DNA of 64,000 bases, taken from NCBI RefSeq assembly GCF_029894335.1, contig NZ_JARXZC010000026.1, positions 1 to 64,000 on the forward strand, in the 5' to 3' direction. This stretch comes from Kitasatospora sp. MAP5-34. GTDB lineage: Bacteria; Actinomycetota; Actinomycetes; Streptomycetales; Streptomycetaceae. This document shows positions 1 to 8,683 of the stretch, one piece after another. Under the pieces are notes generated by a model. It was not told where the DNA came from and searched no databases. It worked only from the letters and a program-made list of their open reading frames with translations. The number at the start of each line of letters is the position of its first letter. Within the stretch, counting starts at the first letter, position 1. The position numbers and the translations under genes were made by a program.

Positions 1-117
1 CTGCGGCCGGAGCGGATCGGCGTGGTGCTGTCCGAGGAGTTCCAGCTGCACCCCGAGCAGTCCACCGACGCCATCGTCATCCACCACCCCGAAGCCGGCT
101 ACTTCAACGCCCGCTGA
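1..117 (+). CDS. metH: C-terminus of cobalamin-dependent methionine synthase (partial)
   Basis: An open frame enters from the left edge and stops at 115-117. The last 38 residues include LSEEFQLHPEQSTDA and HHPEAGYFNAR. I recognise this as the end of the activation domain of actinobacterial MetH; the HPEA.YF motif is where that domain binds S-adenosylmethionine. The enzyme moves a methyl group from methyltetrahydrofolate to homocysteine through cobalamin. metF and ahcY follow on the same strand, which fits a methionine-cycle operon. Only the tail is visible, so the identification rests on this short segment and the context. Confidence 0.7.
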   Translation: MRPERIGVVLSEEFQLHPEQSTDAIVIHHPEAGYFNAR

Positions 118-164
118 CACCACACAACGTGACGAACAGTCAACTTCACTGAAGGAGGCCTGAG

Positions 165-1139
165 ATGACTGCCCTGCAGGAAGCCCCGCTACGACACCAC
201 CGACCGGGACCGAAGGAGATCCTGGCGTCAGGCCTCCCCTCCTTCTCCTTCGAGTTCTTCCCGGCCAAGACCCTCGCGGGGGAGCGGGCCCTGTGGGAGT
301 CGATCCGCCGGGTCGAGGCGGTGTCACCGTCCTTCGTGTCCGTGACCTACGGCGCCGGCGGCTCCTCCAAGGAACGCACCATCGCCACCACCGAGCGGAT
401 CGCCACCCACACCACACTGCGGGTGGTCGCCCACCTGACGGCCGTCGGCCACTCGGTGGCGGAGCTGCGCCGCATCGTCGGCCAGTACTCGGACGCCGGA
501 GTACGCGACATCCTCGCGCTGCGCGGCGACCCGCCCGGCGACGCCCAGGGGACCTGGCTGCCCCACCCGCAGGGCTTCAGCCATGCCAGCGAACTGATCC
601 AACTCGTAAGGGAACTCGGACAGTTCAGCATCGGCGTCGCCGCCTTCCCGGAGCGCCACCCGCGCTCGCCGGACTGGGGGAGCGACATCCGGCACTTCGT
701 CGCCAAGTGCCGGGCGGGCGCGGACTACGCGATCACCCAGATGTTCTTCCGGACGGAGGACTACCTCCGGCTCAGGGACCGGGTGGCGGCGGCCGGTTGC
801 ACCATCCCGATCATCCCGGCGATCATGCCGGCCACCAACGCCCGCCAGATCCAGCGCTTCGCCGAGCTGAGCAACGCGACCTTCCCCAAGGAGCTGGCGG
901 CCCGGCTCACCGCCGCCGCCGACGATCCGGCGGCCGCGCACCGGATCGGCGTGGACCACGCCACCGAACTGGCCGGCCGCCTGCTGGACGAAGGCGCCCC
1001 CGGACTGCACTACATCACGCTCAACCGTTCCACCGCGACGTTGGAGATCCACCGGGAGCTGTCCTCGCACCGCTCCCGGTCGCAGACCCCGCCCGTCATT
1101 ACCTCCACCACCACCACCATTACCGAGGAGCAGCAGTGA
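165..1139 (+). CDS. metF: 5,10-methylenetetrahydrofolate reductase
   Basis: The 324-residue product is the usual length for bacterial MetF, a cytosolic FAD-dependent TIM barrel that makes 5-methyl-THF for MetH. Family motifs seen in order are FSFEFFPAK near the start, VTYGAGGSS, VAHLTAVGHS, DILALRGDPP, FPERHPRSPD and GADYAITQMFF. The ATG has a strong ribosome site (GAAGGAGG) 5-8 bases upstream. The last codons run into a Thr-rich tail. The stop TGA at 1137-1139 overlaps the GTG start of ahcY, so the two are probably translationally coupled. Function is firm from the motifs. Confidence 0.95.
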   Translation: MTALQEAPLRHHRPGPKEILASGLPSFSFEFFPAKTLAGERALWESIRRVEAVSPSFVSVTYGAGGSSKERTIATTERIATHTTLRVVAHLTAVGHSVAELRRIVGQYSDAGVRDILALRGDPPGDAQGTWLPHPQGFSHASELIQLVRELGQFSIGVAAFPERHPRSPDWGSDIRHFVAKCRAGADYAITQMFFRTEDYLRLRDRVAAAGCTIPIIPAIMPATNARQIQRFAELSNATFPKELAARLTAAADDPAAAHRIGVDHATELAGRLLDEGAPGLHYITLNRSTATLEIHRELSSHRSRSQTPPVITSTTTTITEEQQ

Positions 1140-2647
1140 CGCGTCCGACCTTCACCGACTTCAAGGTTGCCGATCTCTCCCTGGCGCCGTTCGGTCGCAA
1201 GGAGATCCAGTTGGCCGAGCACGAGATGCCCGGCCTGATGTCCATCCGCAGGGAGTTCGCGGCCTCGCAGCCGCTGGCCGGTGCCCGGATCACCGGTTCG
1301 CTGCACATGACGGTGCAGACCGCCGTGCTGATCGAGACGTTGACGGCGCTGGGTGCCGAGGTCCGCTGGTGCTCGTGCAACATCTTCTCCACCCAGGACC
1401 ACGCGGCCGCCGCGATCGCGGTCGGCCCGGAGGGCACCGCCGAGAACCCGTCGGGTGTGCCGGTGTTCGCCTGGAAGGGCGAGACGCTGGAGGAGTACTG
1501 GTGGTGCACCGAGCAGGCGCTGACCTGGCCGAACGGCCAGACGCCCGCTGCGCCTGATGGTTCGGCCGGCTGCGCCGGACCGAACATGATCCTGGACGAC
1601 GGCGGTGACGCCACCATGCTGATCCACAAGGGCGTGGAGTTCGAGAAGGCCGGTGTCGCGCCGGACCCGTCGACGGCGGACAACGACGAGTTCCGGATCG
1701 TCCTGGAGGTGCTGAACCGCACCCTGAAGGAGACCCCGAACAGGTGGACCGAGGTCGCTGCCACGATCAAGGGCGTGACGGAGGAGACCACCACGGGTGT
1801 GCACCGGCTGTACGAGATGCACCGTGACGGCAAGCTGCTGTTCCCGGCGATCAACGTCAACGACGCGGTCACCAAGTCGAAGTTCGACAACAAGTACGGC
1901 TGCCGGCACTCGCTGATCGACGGGATCAACCGTGGCACCGACGTCCTGATCGGCGGCAAGGTCGCGGTCGTCTTCGGTTACGGCGATGTGGGCAAGGGCT
2001 GTGCCGAGTCGCTGCGCGGCCAGGGTGCCCGGGTGATCATCACCGAGATCGACCCGATCTGCGCGCTGCAGGCGGCGATGGACGGCTACCAGGTGACCAC
2101 GCTGGACGAGGTCGTCTCGGTCGCGGACATCTTCATCACCACGACGGGCAACAAGGACATCATCCTTGCCTCGGACATGGAGAAGATGAAGCACCAGGCG
2201 ATCGTCGGCAACATCGGTCACTTCGACAACGAGATCGACATCGCGGGTCTGGCGAAGCTGCCGGGCATCGTGCGGACCGAGGTGAAGCCGCAGGTCCACG
2301 AGTGGCACTTCCCGCCGAAGGCGGGCGATGGGCACAGCGCCGATGGTCACACGATCATCATGCTGTCCGAGGGGCGTCTGCTGAACCTGGGCAACGCGAC
2401 CGGTCACCCGTCGTTCGTGATGTCCAACTCCTTCGCGAACCAGACGATCGCGCAGATCGAGCTGTTCACGAAGACCGAGCAGTACCCGGTGGACGTCTAC
2501 GTGCTGCCCAAGCACCTGGACGAGAAGGTGGCCCGGCTGCACCTGGACGCGCTGGGCGTGAAGCTGACCGTGCTGTCCAAGGACCAGGCCGACTACATCG
2601 GTGTCCCGGTCGAGGGCCCGTACAAGCCGGAGACGTACCGATACTGA
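1136..2647 (+). CDS. ahcY: S-adenosylhomocysteinase
   Basis: The 503-residue enzyme splits S-adenosylhomocysteine into adenosine and homocysteine with tightly bound NAD, relieving product inhibition of methyltransferases. Diagnostic motifs are NIFSTQDHAAAAIA, the NAD-binding GYGDVGKGCA, HEWHFPPKAGDGHSADGHTI, LLNLGNATGHPSFVMSNSF and the invariant C-terminal KPETYRY. I chose GTG 1136 because it overlaps the metF stop (GTGA) and has GAGGAG just upstream. The same frame stays open far upstream, but that stretch has no homology and is antisense-like shadow. A rho-independent-type hairpin follows the gene. Confidence 0.96.
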   Translation: MTRPTFTDFKVADLSLAPFGRKEIQLAEHEMPGLMSIRREFAASQPLAGARITGSLHMTVQTAVLIETLTALGAEVRWCSCNIFSTQDHAAAAIAVGPEGTAENPSGVPVFAWKGETLEEYWWCTEQALTWPNGQTPAAPDGSAGCAGPNMILDDGGDATMLIHKGVEFEKAGVAPDPSTADNDEFRIVLEVLNRTLKETPNRWTEVAATIKGVTEETTTGVHRLYEMHRDGKLLFPAINVNDAVTKSKFDNKYGCRHSLIDGINRGTDVLIGGKVAVVFGYGDVGKGCAESLRGQGARVIITEIDPICALQAAMDGYQVTTLDEVVSVADIFITTTGNKDIILASDMEKMKHQAIVGNIGHFDNEIDIAGLAKLPGIVRTEVKPQVHEWHFPPKAGDGHSADGHTIIMLSEGRLLNLGNATGHPSFVMSNSFANQTIAQIELFTKTEQYPVDVYVLPKHLDEKVARLHLDALGVKLTVLSKDQADYIGVPVEGPYKPETYRY

Positions 2648-2661
2648 CCCGCCAGGCGAAG

Positions 2662-2688
2662 GCCGCCCCTTGAATCCGGGGCGGCTTT
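2662..2688 (+). terminator. terminator after ahcY
   Basis: An 8-bp perfect GC stem (GCCGCCCC / GGGGCGGC) with an 8-base loop is followed by TTT, 14 bases after the ahcY stop. It closes the methionine-cycle operon. Confidence 0.8.
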
Positions 2689-3029
2689 CGTGCTGTCAGG
2701 GCGGGTCCTACTGACCAGCGCCGGCGAGCCCGGCCGTGACGGCCGTGACGGCCGTCGTACAGTGTCCCGCAGCGGCCTGCCGGACCACCAGCCGGCCGGA
2801 GGCCCGGATCTGCCGCCCGCCGGGCGCGGGCAGGCCACCTGCTCGGTGTGGGGCGCGTCAGCGGGGTGACGACGCGGCTGCGTGATGCGGGCGATGGTGG
2901 ACGCGCACGCGAAGCAGTACCAGGCAGAGCCCGCCCGCGTCAGTTTGCGTCAGTTCGGGTCAGGTCGGGTTGCCGAGGAGATTCGATGTCACCTGGGCCC
3001 GGCGCGACTGCGGCTGGCAGGATCGTTCT

Positions 3030-3608
3030 GTGGAACGACAGTTGGTGTCTCTGGACAGGGTCGGTCTCGCGGACTGGCGGGCCGTCCACTCGTGGGCTTC
3101 GCTGGCCGAGGTCTGCCGCTTCCAGGCCTGGGGGCCGAACACCGAGGGGCAGACGCGCGCGTTCGTGGCGGCTGCGGTGGAGGCCTGGTCGCAGGTGCCC
3201 CAGCGGCGGTTCGCTTATGCGGTGCGCGTCGGGGGCGACGTGGTCGGCATGGGTGAGCTGCATGTCCGGAGCCGGGGGCAGCGCCAGGGCGAGATCACCT
3301 ATGTCGTGCACCCCCGGGTCTGGGGCCAAGGCGTGGGGACGGCGATCGGGCGGGAGCTGCTCGGGCGAGGGTTCGATGAACTCGGGCTCCACCGGATCCA
3401 CGCCACCTGCGACCCGCGCAATCTCGCGTCGGCCCGGGTGCTCGGCAAGCTCGGCATGACGCGGGAGGGGCGCCTTCGCCACACCGCGCTGATCCGGGAC
3501 GGTTGGCGGGACTCCGAGGTGTTCGGCATCCTCGAGGACGAGTGGCGCGCGGTCGGGTGGACCGACCGGGCCTCGGGGGGTGCCTGTTGGGACCGGGATC
3601 ATTTCTGA
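3030..3608 (+). CDS. GNAT-family N-acetyltransferase (RimJ/RimL type)
   Basis: The 192-residue protein has the GNAT fold that moves acetyl from acetyl-CoA to an amine. The acetyl-CoA loop reads VWGQGVGTAIGRELL, followed by the typical strand-helix LGLHRIHATCDPRNLASARVLGKLGM that marks the RimJ/RimL branch. That branch acetylates ribosomal protein N-termini or small amines; the substrate cannot be told here. I chose GTG 3030 because VERQLVSL begins the conserved part; an in-frame TTG at 2970 is an alternative with no better ribosome site. It sits alone between the ahcY terminator and a non-coding stretch. Confidence 0.85.
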   Translation: MERQLVSLDRVGLADWRAVHSWASLAEVCRFQAWGPNTEGQTRAFVAAAVEAWSQVPQRRFAYAVRVGGDVVGMGELHVRSRGQRQGEITYVVHPRVWGQGVGTAIGRELLGRGFDELGLHRIHATCDPRNLASARVLGKLGMTREGRLRHTALIRDGWRDSEVFGILEDEWRAVGWTDRASGGACWDRDHF

Positions 3609-3738
3609 CGTTAAGTCAGAATGTGGCCGGGGCCGAAAGGCGACAGAATGCGCGAGAAGTTCAACCACCCATGGCACGGCGTGTCTTGACGGATCCGAGA
3701 GAGAGTCGTGACCTGCCCGGAGAGCGGTAGAATCCCCG

Positions 3739-4030
3739 GTGCGGGCGCGCCAGCAGGCTCGCGGCAGGGTAACGTCCGGCAACATTGGCTTCACTGTAGG
3801 CTACCGCCTCAGAGTCGACGTGTCGGTTTACGGGGCGAGAATCTCGAGTTGACGTACAGGCGACGCCGGGGCTGCTACGGCGGGACGAGAGGGCATGGGA
3901 ACAGGGCCGGGGGAGCGAAGCTCTCACCGGCCCTCAAGCGCAGCGAGGTAGTGGCACTGAACGGCAGAAGGGCAGACCGCCGGCCTGGGACCCACCTACT
4001 CGGGTGACCTGGACGGAGCCTCCCCGACAG
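3739..4030 (+). ncRNA. 5' fragment of a group II intron ribozyme (putative)
   Basis: No credible gene lies here. The stretch opens with GTGCGGGCGC, matching the GUGYG 5' end of group II introns. It contains a hairpin-rich run with GGGTAACGTCCGGCAAC, GAGTTGACGTACAGGCGA and GGGAACAGGGCC. The GGGAACAG followed by a short hairpin and AAGCG is arranged like domain I of bacterial group II introns such as Ll.LtrB. I see no reverse transcriptase frame and no domain V downstream, so it would be a dead 5' remnant. The right boundary is uncertain. The call rests on remembered motif order, not on a covariance model. Confidence 0.4.
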
Positions 4031-4183
4031 CCGGTTCCCCGACGGGCCTGTGACACAACGAGCCTGTTGCGGAGCGCTCCGCCCCAAGCGGAGTCATTAC
4101 CCAGCCGCACCAGTCCGGTCCGGGCGGCAGCGGCTGGGGCCCTTGTCATTCATACCGGCCTGAGCTCACCGGCTCGGCCTCGA

Positions 4184-4954
4184 GTGTCCGCGGAGTGCAC
4201 GTTCGTGCCAAACAGAACTCCTCTACCCGACCCTCCACCTGACGGTGCCCCAACCCCCAGGGCATCCGGTCGCCGTCCGGCTCCCGGCGGTCAGCCGCCG
4301 CAACGCGGCACTGCTTTCCCTCCGGGCCAAGCCGCTCCCGGGCAGCAGCGCAATGCCGCTCCACCAGCCGCTCCCGCAGCCGGTGGACGTTCCCGCCCGG
4401 GGCGCCGTCCGGCTCGCGGCGGCCGGCCGCCGCAACGCGGCGCCGCGTCCCCGCCGTCCGGGCCCGGTGATCGCAGGGCGCGAGGCGGTGCCGCCCCCGG
4501 GCCGCTCGAACCAGCTGCTCCCAGCCAGTTGGGGACGGGCCTCCTGCCGTTCGTCGACCGCATGGTCGAGCGTGCCGCGAAGGGGTGGCAGGAGCTCGCC
4601 CGGATACTGATTTTCTCGATAGTCGTCCTGTCGGGCATGTCGGGCGTACTCATCCTCCTCGCCCACTACTTCAGCACCGGGCTCATTGCCCCGGGTACGC
4701 TGGTCGGCCTCGTGACGGGCGGCACCGGCGTGGGCATGATTCGCCGCCGCCACAATCGTCTCCGGCCGCCGGTGGACCAGCTCTCCCTGTCCGCCGAGCA
4801 CCGCGTCGCCCCCGAATCCGAGTGGCCGGCTGACGGTGCCCCGGTCGCCGAGCACACCGATTCGGAGGCCAACGACATCCCCGTACCGCCGCCGCGGCGG
4901 GGCTCCGAGCCCGCCAATGAGCCGCCGGACGATCCGTTCGGATCCTTGGCCTGA
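4184..4954 (+). CDS. proline-rich protein with membrane segment
   Basis: I do not recognise a family. From GTG 4184 the product is 256 residues. The N-terminal half is Pro/Ala/Arg/Gly-rich low complexity with repeats such as GGRPPQRGAA. Then comes an amphipathic stretch and two adjacent hydrophobic segments (LARILIFSIVVLSGMSGVLIL and LIAPGTLVGLVTGGTGVGMI), followed by an acidic C-terminal tail. It is probably an inner-membrane protein with a disordered extension. GTG 4205 is an equally possible start. It converges with another small membrane protein across a shared 20-bp hairpin. Confidence 0.5.
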   Translation: MSAECTFVPNRTPLPDPPPDGAPTPRASGRRPAPGGQPPQRGTAFPPGQAAPGQQRNAAPPAAPAAGGRSRPGRRPARGGRPPQRGAASPPSGPGDRRARGGAAPGPLEPAAPSQLGTGLLPFVDRMVERAAKGWQELARILIFSIVVLSGMSGVLILLAHYFSTGLIAPGTLVGLVTGGTGVGMIRRRHNRLRPPVDQLSLSAEHRVAPESEWPADGAPVAEHTDSEANDIPVPPPRRGSEPANEPPDDPFGSLA

Positions 4955-4962
4955 GGCTGGTC

Positions 4963-5007
4963 GTGGTTGTGGTCGGCACCCCGAGGAGGGGTGCCGACCA
5001 CAACCAC
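4963..5007. terminator. bidirectional terminator, 20-bp perfect stem
   Basis: Bases 4963-4982 and 4988-5007 are perfect reverse complements around a 5-base loop. The hairpin lies between the convergent stops of the two membrane-protein genes and should terminate both. Confidence 0.85.
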
Positions 5008-5015
5008 AGGCAGCC

Positions 5016-5369
5016 TCAGCGCTGCTGCGGCTTGGTGACCCTCTGCAGAACCCAGTCCGACGCCGGGACAGCCGCCGCGATGAACACTCCCAGCACGGAG
5101 AAGAAGACCACCCCTGCGGCCGTCCCGCCCGTCTCGCCGGTACCAAGGCGCGCAGCCACAACTGCCAGTGCCAGGCCCAGCAGCGTCGCCACCACCGTGT
5201 ACACGGCGAGCGCGCCTGTGGTGATCGTGTGTCTGACCCGGCGAGACTTCGAGGTCACCTCGGCGCGAACGTCGTCGGCGGGACGCCCGGGCGAGAGCGC
5301 AGGTCTCATGCCCTGCTCTTCGTGACGACTCAGCAAGGGTGCCTCCGTCAGCGTGGCCGTGCTCTCCAT
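5016..5369 (-). CDS. small two-segment membrane protein
   Basis: The 117-residue product starts MESTATLTEAP with GGGGAGGA eight bases upstream, which decided the start over a longer upstream frame. Two hydrophobic helices (about residues 54-75 and 82-105, e.g. GALAVYTVVATLLGLALAVV) are preceded by a basic stretch and followed by a short polar tail. No family is recognised. It ends against the shared bidirectional terminator, convergent with the proline-rich membrane protein. Confidence 0.6.
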   Translation of the reverse strand: MESTATLTEAPLLSRHEEQGMRPALSPGRPADDVRAEVTSKSRRVRHTITTGALAVYTVVATLLGLALAVVAARLGTGETGGTAAGVVFFSVLGVFIAAAVPASDWVLQRVTKPQQR

Positions 5370-6109
5370 ACCCGTCCTCCCCGGAAGTGACGGACATCTC
5401 CTATCTACCCTGCGAGAGGCGGGGGCACCCCCGCTTCCCCCGTTCACGAGTATAAGAAGTGCCACAAGGTGTACCGTGCCGGTGCGCTCCGCGCACCGGG
5501 TCATCCTCTCGCAAGAAGCCCCGTGGTTCCAGAAGTGAACTCACCCTTCTTGTTGGGTGGGCAAGAAGAAACCACTCTGTGACCCTGGTTCAACATGCAA
5601 GATCTGACGGGCAGTTCAACGAACCAGCCCGCTGAAGGGTACCCTCTCGCGGGTGGAACCGACTTGACGATGCGTCAGTACAGGCACCCGGGTGCAAACG
5701 CTTCGGAGAAGCCCGTACCCGCATTCCAACCCAGATCAACTGCGCGGCATTCCGGGCAGCGTGAGCATATGCGCCACGCGCACTCCAGGCGCCGTACCAG
5801 GTGTCGTTCATCACTTCACGCCCTGTCGGCCGCGCCTGTTGAGGCACTCAGTGCCACCCGCGACGGCCAAGGAGTGCCGTGAACCTGCCCGTTGGTGTGA
5901 TGCCCCCTCCCGAGGGGCGGAGCAGACGGCTTCCCCCGCTCCGGGCGTCCAGCCGGTCGGGTGCCCGGTTCTGCCGTCGCGGCCAGTGCCGCGCCGCAAC
6001 CCGGTCCGCGCGGTCGGCGAACCGGATCGCGAACCGTCCGCGCGTGACCGGTGTGACCCGCGTGACCCGCGCGGCGACGCGGACCCGCCGGTGCTGGCTC
6101 CGGCTCGAC
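5370..6109. other. non-coding stretch, no supported gene
   Basis: No frame here has a ribosome site and convincing composition. Visible are a GC-rich palindrome near 5415-5432 (GGGGGCACCCCCG) of the kind often seen between Streptomyces genes, and a short hairpin TTCTTG/CAAGAA near 5548-5568. The middle (about 5540-5780) is less GC-rich than its surroundings and may be decayed or imported DNA. Confidence 0.5.
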
Positions 6110-6523
6110 TCAACCGAAAACGACGGTCTTGGCGTGCAGCGTGTCGAAATACTCGCGGACCGAGGCGATCCGCCCGTCGCGCACGGTGAACACCGCCAGG
6201 CAGTGCTGGTCGTAACGGCCGCCGGACCGGGCCAGACCCCGGGTGTCCCACTCGGCCAGCACCTGGTCGCCGTCGCCGATCAGCCCCCGGAACTCGAACT
6301 CCATCGACTCCGGCACCAGCCGGGCGAGCATCGCGGGGACGAACTCGCCGAGGATCTCGTCCGGCCCGGTCCAGGTCCGCGACAGCGGCAGATCACCAGC
6401 GAGCGTCCAGGTCGACTCCGGCCCGAAGAAGCGGCGCAGCGCGGTGAAATCCCCCTCCGTCAGGGTGTTCATGTACTCCAGGATGACGCTCTTGCTGGTC
6501 GCGGTGAGGTCTACCGTGTTCAT
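6110..6523 (-). CDS. SnoaL-like / NTF2-fold protein
   Basis: The 137-residue protein matches the SnoaL/ketosteroid-isomerase-like cone fold: an N-terminal helix pair (EYMNTLTEGDFTALRRFF), a central GDGDQVLAEWDTRG strand and the terminal FTVRDGRIASVREYFDT that typifies the family. Members range from isomerases and hydroxylases to stress proteins, so activity is not predictable. It is divergent from the LysR-type regulator that starts 141 bases away, the usual arrangement for a LysR protein and its target. Confidence 0.8.
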   Translation of the reverse strand: MNTVDLTATSKSVILEYMNTLTEGDFTALRRFFGPESTWTLAGDLPLSRTWTGPDEILGEFVPAMLARLVPESMEFEFRGLIGDGDQVLAEWDTRGLARSGGRYDQHCLAVFTVRDGRIASVREYFDTLHAKTVVFG

Positions 6524-6664
6524 GTCCTCGGCCTTCTTCCGTGCTGTCGCTCTCCGGTACCCGAACCTTAGGAAGAGCAGACCGCGAGAGGGAAAGACCT
6601 GTTCTCGATCAGCTCAGTACAGAACGGCATCGCAGCTGGTCACCCGGCTCCTAGACTGTCCGGC

Positions 6665-7585
6665 ATGTCTGAACTGCGCCGCCTGCGCTACTTCCTGGCC
6701 GTCGCCGAGGAGCGGAACTTCACCCGGGCCGCCGAGCGGCTGCACATCGCCCAGCCGGCGCTGAGCCGCCAGGTCCGCCAGCTGGAGGAGGAGTTGGGCG
6801 TCCGGCTGCTCGACCGCACCACCCACTCCGTCGAACCTACCGAGGCCGGACGGCTGTTGATGGACCGTGGGGCCGGCCTGTGCGACGAGGCGGACCGGCT
6901 GTGGCGTGACGTCCGCGGATTCGCCGGGGGCGAGCACGGCGCACTGTCGGTGGGATACAGCACGAGCGCCGGGTACGAGACCGCGCCCACGCTGCTGGCG
7001 GCGCTGGCCGCGCGGTACCCGGGCGTCACCGTGACCACCCGGCTGCTGCCCACGGCCGAGATCGTGGCCGCCGTCGCCGACGGCACACTCGACGCGGGCC
7101 TGGTGCGTTGCCCGCCGTCCGCGCCCGAACTCGTGCGCACCCTCGTCCGGCTGGAACCGCAGGGCGTCCTCATGTCCGGCGGCCATCCCCTCGCCCAGGG
7201 CCCCGCCGTCGCCGTCTCCGCCTTGACCGGCGAGACCCTCCTGATCCACCCACGCGAGGCCAACCCCGGCCACCACGACGCGATCATGGGCATCTTCGCC
7301 CGCGCCGGGATCGCCCCGACGATCCTGCCGCAGACACTCTCGTTCGACGCCGCACACACCCCGGTAGCGCGCGGCGAGGCCGTCTCCGTCGTCGGCCGGT
7401 CAGCTGTCCACGGCCTGCCGGGCGGACTGGCGTGGCGGCCGCTGCTCCCCGTCGCCGCGATCGAGATCCACCTGCTCACCCGAGGCCGGTCCGGACGTCC
7501 CGCAGTCGCCCGCCTGCTGCGCGTCGCCTCCGACACGGCCCGCGCCAACGGCTGGCTCCGCTCACCCGGCACCGCCACGGCCTGA
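6665..7585 (+). CDS. LysR-family transcriptional regulator
   Basis: The 306-residue product has the N-terminal winged helix (LRRLRYFLAVAEERNFTRAAERLHIAQPALSRQVRQLE) and a periplasmic-binding-like effector domain (about residues 90-290). ATG 6665 gives the standard N-terminus. It is divergently arranged with the SnoaL-like gene, which it probably controls. The inducer cannot be read from the sequence. Confidence 0.92.
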   Translation: MSELRRLRYFLAVAEERNFTRAAERLHIAQPALSRQVRQLEEELGVRLLDRTTHSVEPTEAGRLLMDRGAGLCDEADRLWRDVRGFAGGEHGALSVGYSTSAGYETAPTLLAALAARYPGVTVTTRLLPTAEIVAAVADGTLDAGLVRCPPSAPELVRTLVRLEPQGVLMSGGHPLAQGPAVAVSALTGETLLIHPREANPGHHDAIMGIFARAGIAPTILPQTLSFDAAHTPVARGEAVSVVGRSAVHGLPGGLAWRPLLPVAAIEIHLLTRGRSGRPAVARLLRVASDTARANGWLRSPGTATA

Positions 7586-7706
7586 CCCCCGGCACCGCCC
7601 ACGGCCTCACCCGGCCGGGCGGCGGGGCAGCGGGAGAGCGGGCGGCCGCCGTGGAACCCGCCGCGAGGGGGAGGTCAGGGGCCGGGGCCAGCCTCGCGGC
7701 CCCCGG

Positions 7707-8009
7707 TCAGCGGGCGGACCAGACCGGACAGCCGGCCGTGTGGCGGGTCAGCAGCATCACGGTCCCACCGTCCAGTACCTGGCGGTCGTGCGTGATCGGA
7801 CAGCAGAACGCAGGTGACGCCGACCGCACGGGCTGGGTGGTGACGCGGGTGTCGTCCCGGTCCGGCAGCTCGGTACGCGGCCAGGCGGGCTCCGGAAGGG
7901 GCCGCACCGGCCGGTGCCGGGGCGCGGCCCGGCGGTCGACCTGCTCGACAGGTATCCCGAGAGCTCGGGCGCGGGCATGGAGGCGGCGGCGGTCGCGTCG
8001 TTCGGACAT
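7707..8009 (-). CDS. small basic protein of unknown function
   Basis: The 100-residue frame starts MSERRDRRRLHARARALGIP with a plausible AGAGGGCAGGG ribosome site. It is very Arg/Pro-rich in the first half and has a cysteine pair (FCCPITHDRQVLDGG) near residue 70. I do not recognise it. It lies in frame directly after the remnant of a phosphotransferase gene, so it could be either a real small gene or further debris of that locus. Confidence 0.4.
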   Translation of the reverse strand: MSERRDRRRLHARARALGIPVEQVDRRAAPRHRPVRPLPEPAWPRTELPDRDDTRVTTQPVRSASPAFCCPITHDRQVLDGGTVMLLTRHTAGCPVWSAR

Positions 8010-8095
8010 GACGACACCCTGCCCTCTCGCACCCCGTCCGCGCCAACCCGGCCCCCCGACAAGCCGCCCGGCGGCGGCCGGCAGCGGGTGAACCA

Positions 8096-8468
8096 CCCGC
8101 GGCAGGAGGTCCCGGGAAGTGGGGGAGAGGGCGGGCATGGTCCCTGGCAGGTCCTCGTAGCCGTTCAGCAGCCAGCCCGCTGTCCTGATCGACCAGAGCA
8201 GCGCGGGGGCCACGGTATGCGGCAAGTATGGTCCGACTGCGGCCTCCACCTCGTAGTGCCGGGCTGTCGGGTCATCCAGTGTGATGCCCTTGACGAATAC
8301 CCGGGTGCCGTCCGCGAAGGTGAGGCGGGCCGCGATCCCCGGCGTGAAACCGCCGCCCGGGTAGTCGATCCCGCCGACCGGGGCGCCCTGCCGGCTCTCC
8401 ACAGCATCCCGAACAGGCTCGGGCACGTGGTCCCAGCGGGGGCGGGAGGCGGGGGGCGCTGATGCCAT
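8096..8468 (-). pseudogene. N-terminal remnant of an APH-type phosphotransferase
   Basis: From ATG 8468 the frame reads about 120 residues resembling the N-lobe of aminoglycoside/choline-type kinases. It has the glycine-rich YPGGGFTPGIAARLTFADGTRVFVKGI segment with the ATP-binding lysine (VFVKG), then a helix VEAAVGPYLP and LLNGYEDLPG. The whole C-lobe (HGD.xxxN and IDW motifs) is missing. The frame loses family resemblance around 8100 and runs into the small basic protein. This is a truncated gene, most likely inactive. Confidence 0.6.
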
Positions 8469-8683
8469 GGCGTTCCTCCGGAGCCGGGGTAGTGGACGGT
8501 ACCGCCACCGCAACTCGCCCTGCCCGGCAAATTCGATCCGTCGCGCCCGGATCAACGAGCCTGGGAACCTTCCTGTCCGTACCAGGCACCCCACAGCCCT
8601 GGTGGAAGCGCTGCTACGCGTTTTCCGTTTTCGCTCGGACGCCTCCAGCACCTGCGGTGACGGCTTCTCTCCGGCCGCCGGGA

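Noticed and set aside
293..1135. Long upstream extension of the ahcY frame
   Set aside because: It overlaps metF in another frame, is Arg/Pro-rich, and the GTG at 1136 gives the normal SAH hydrolase start.
5590..5847. 85-codon minus-strand frame
   Set aside because: No ribosome site, no family resemblance, and a start within a region of mixed composition.
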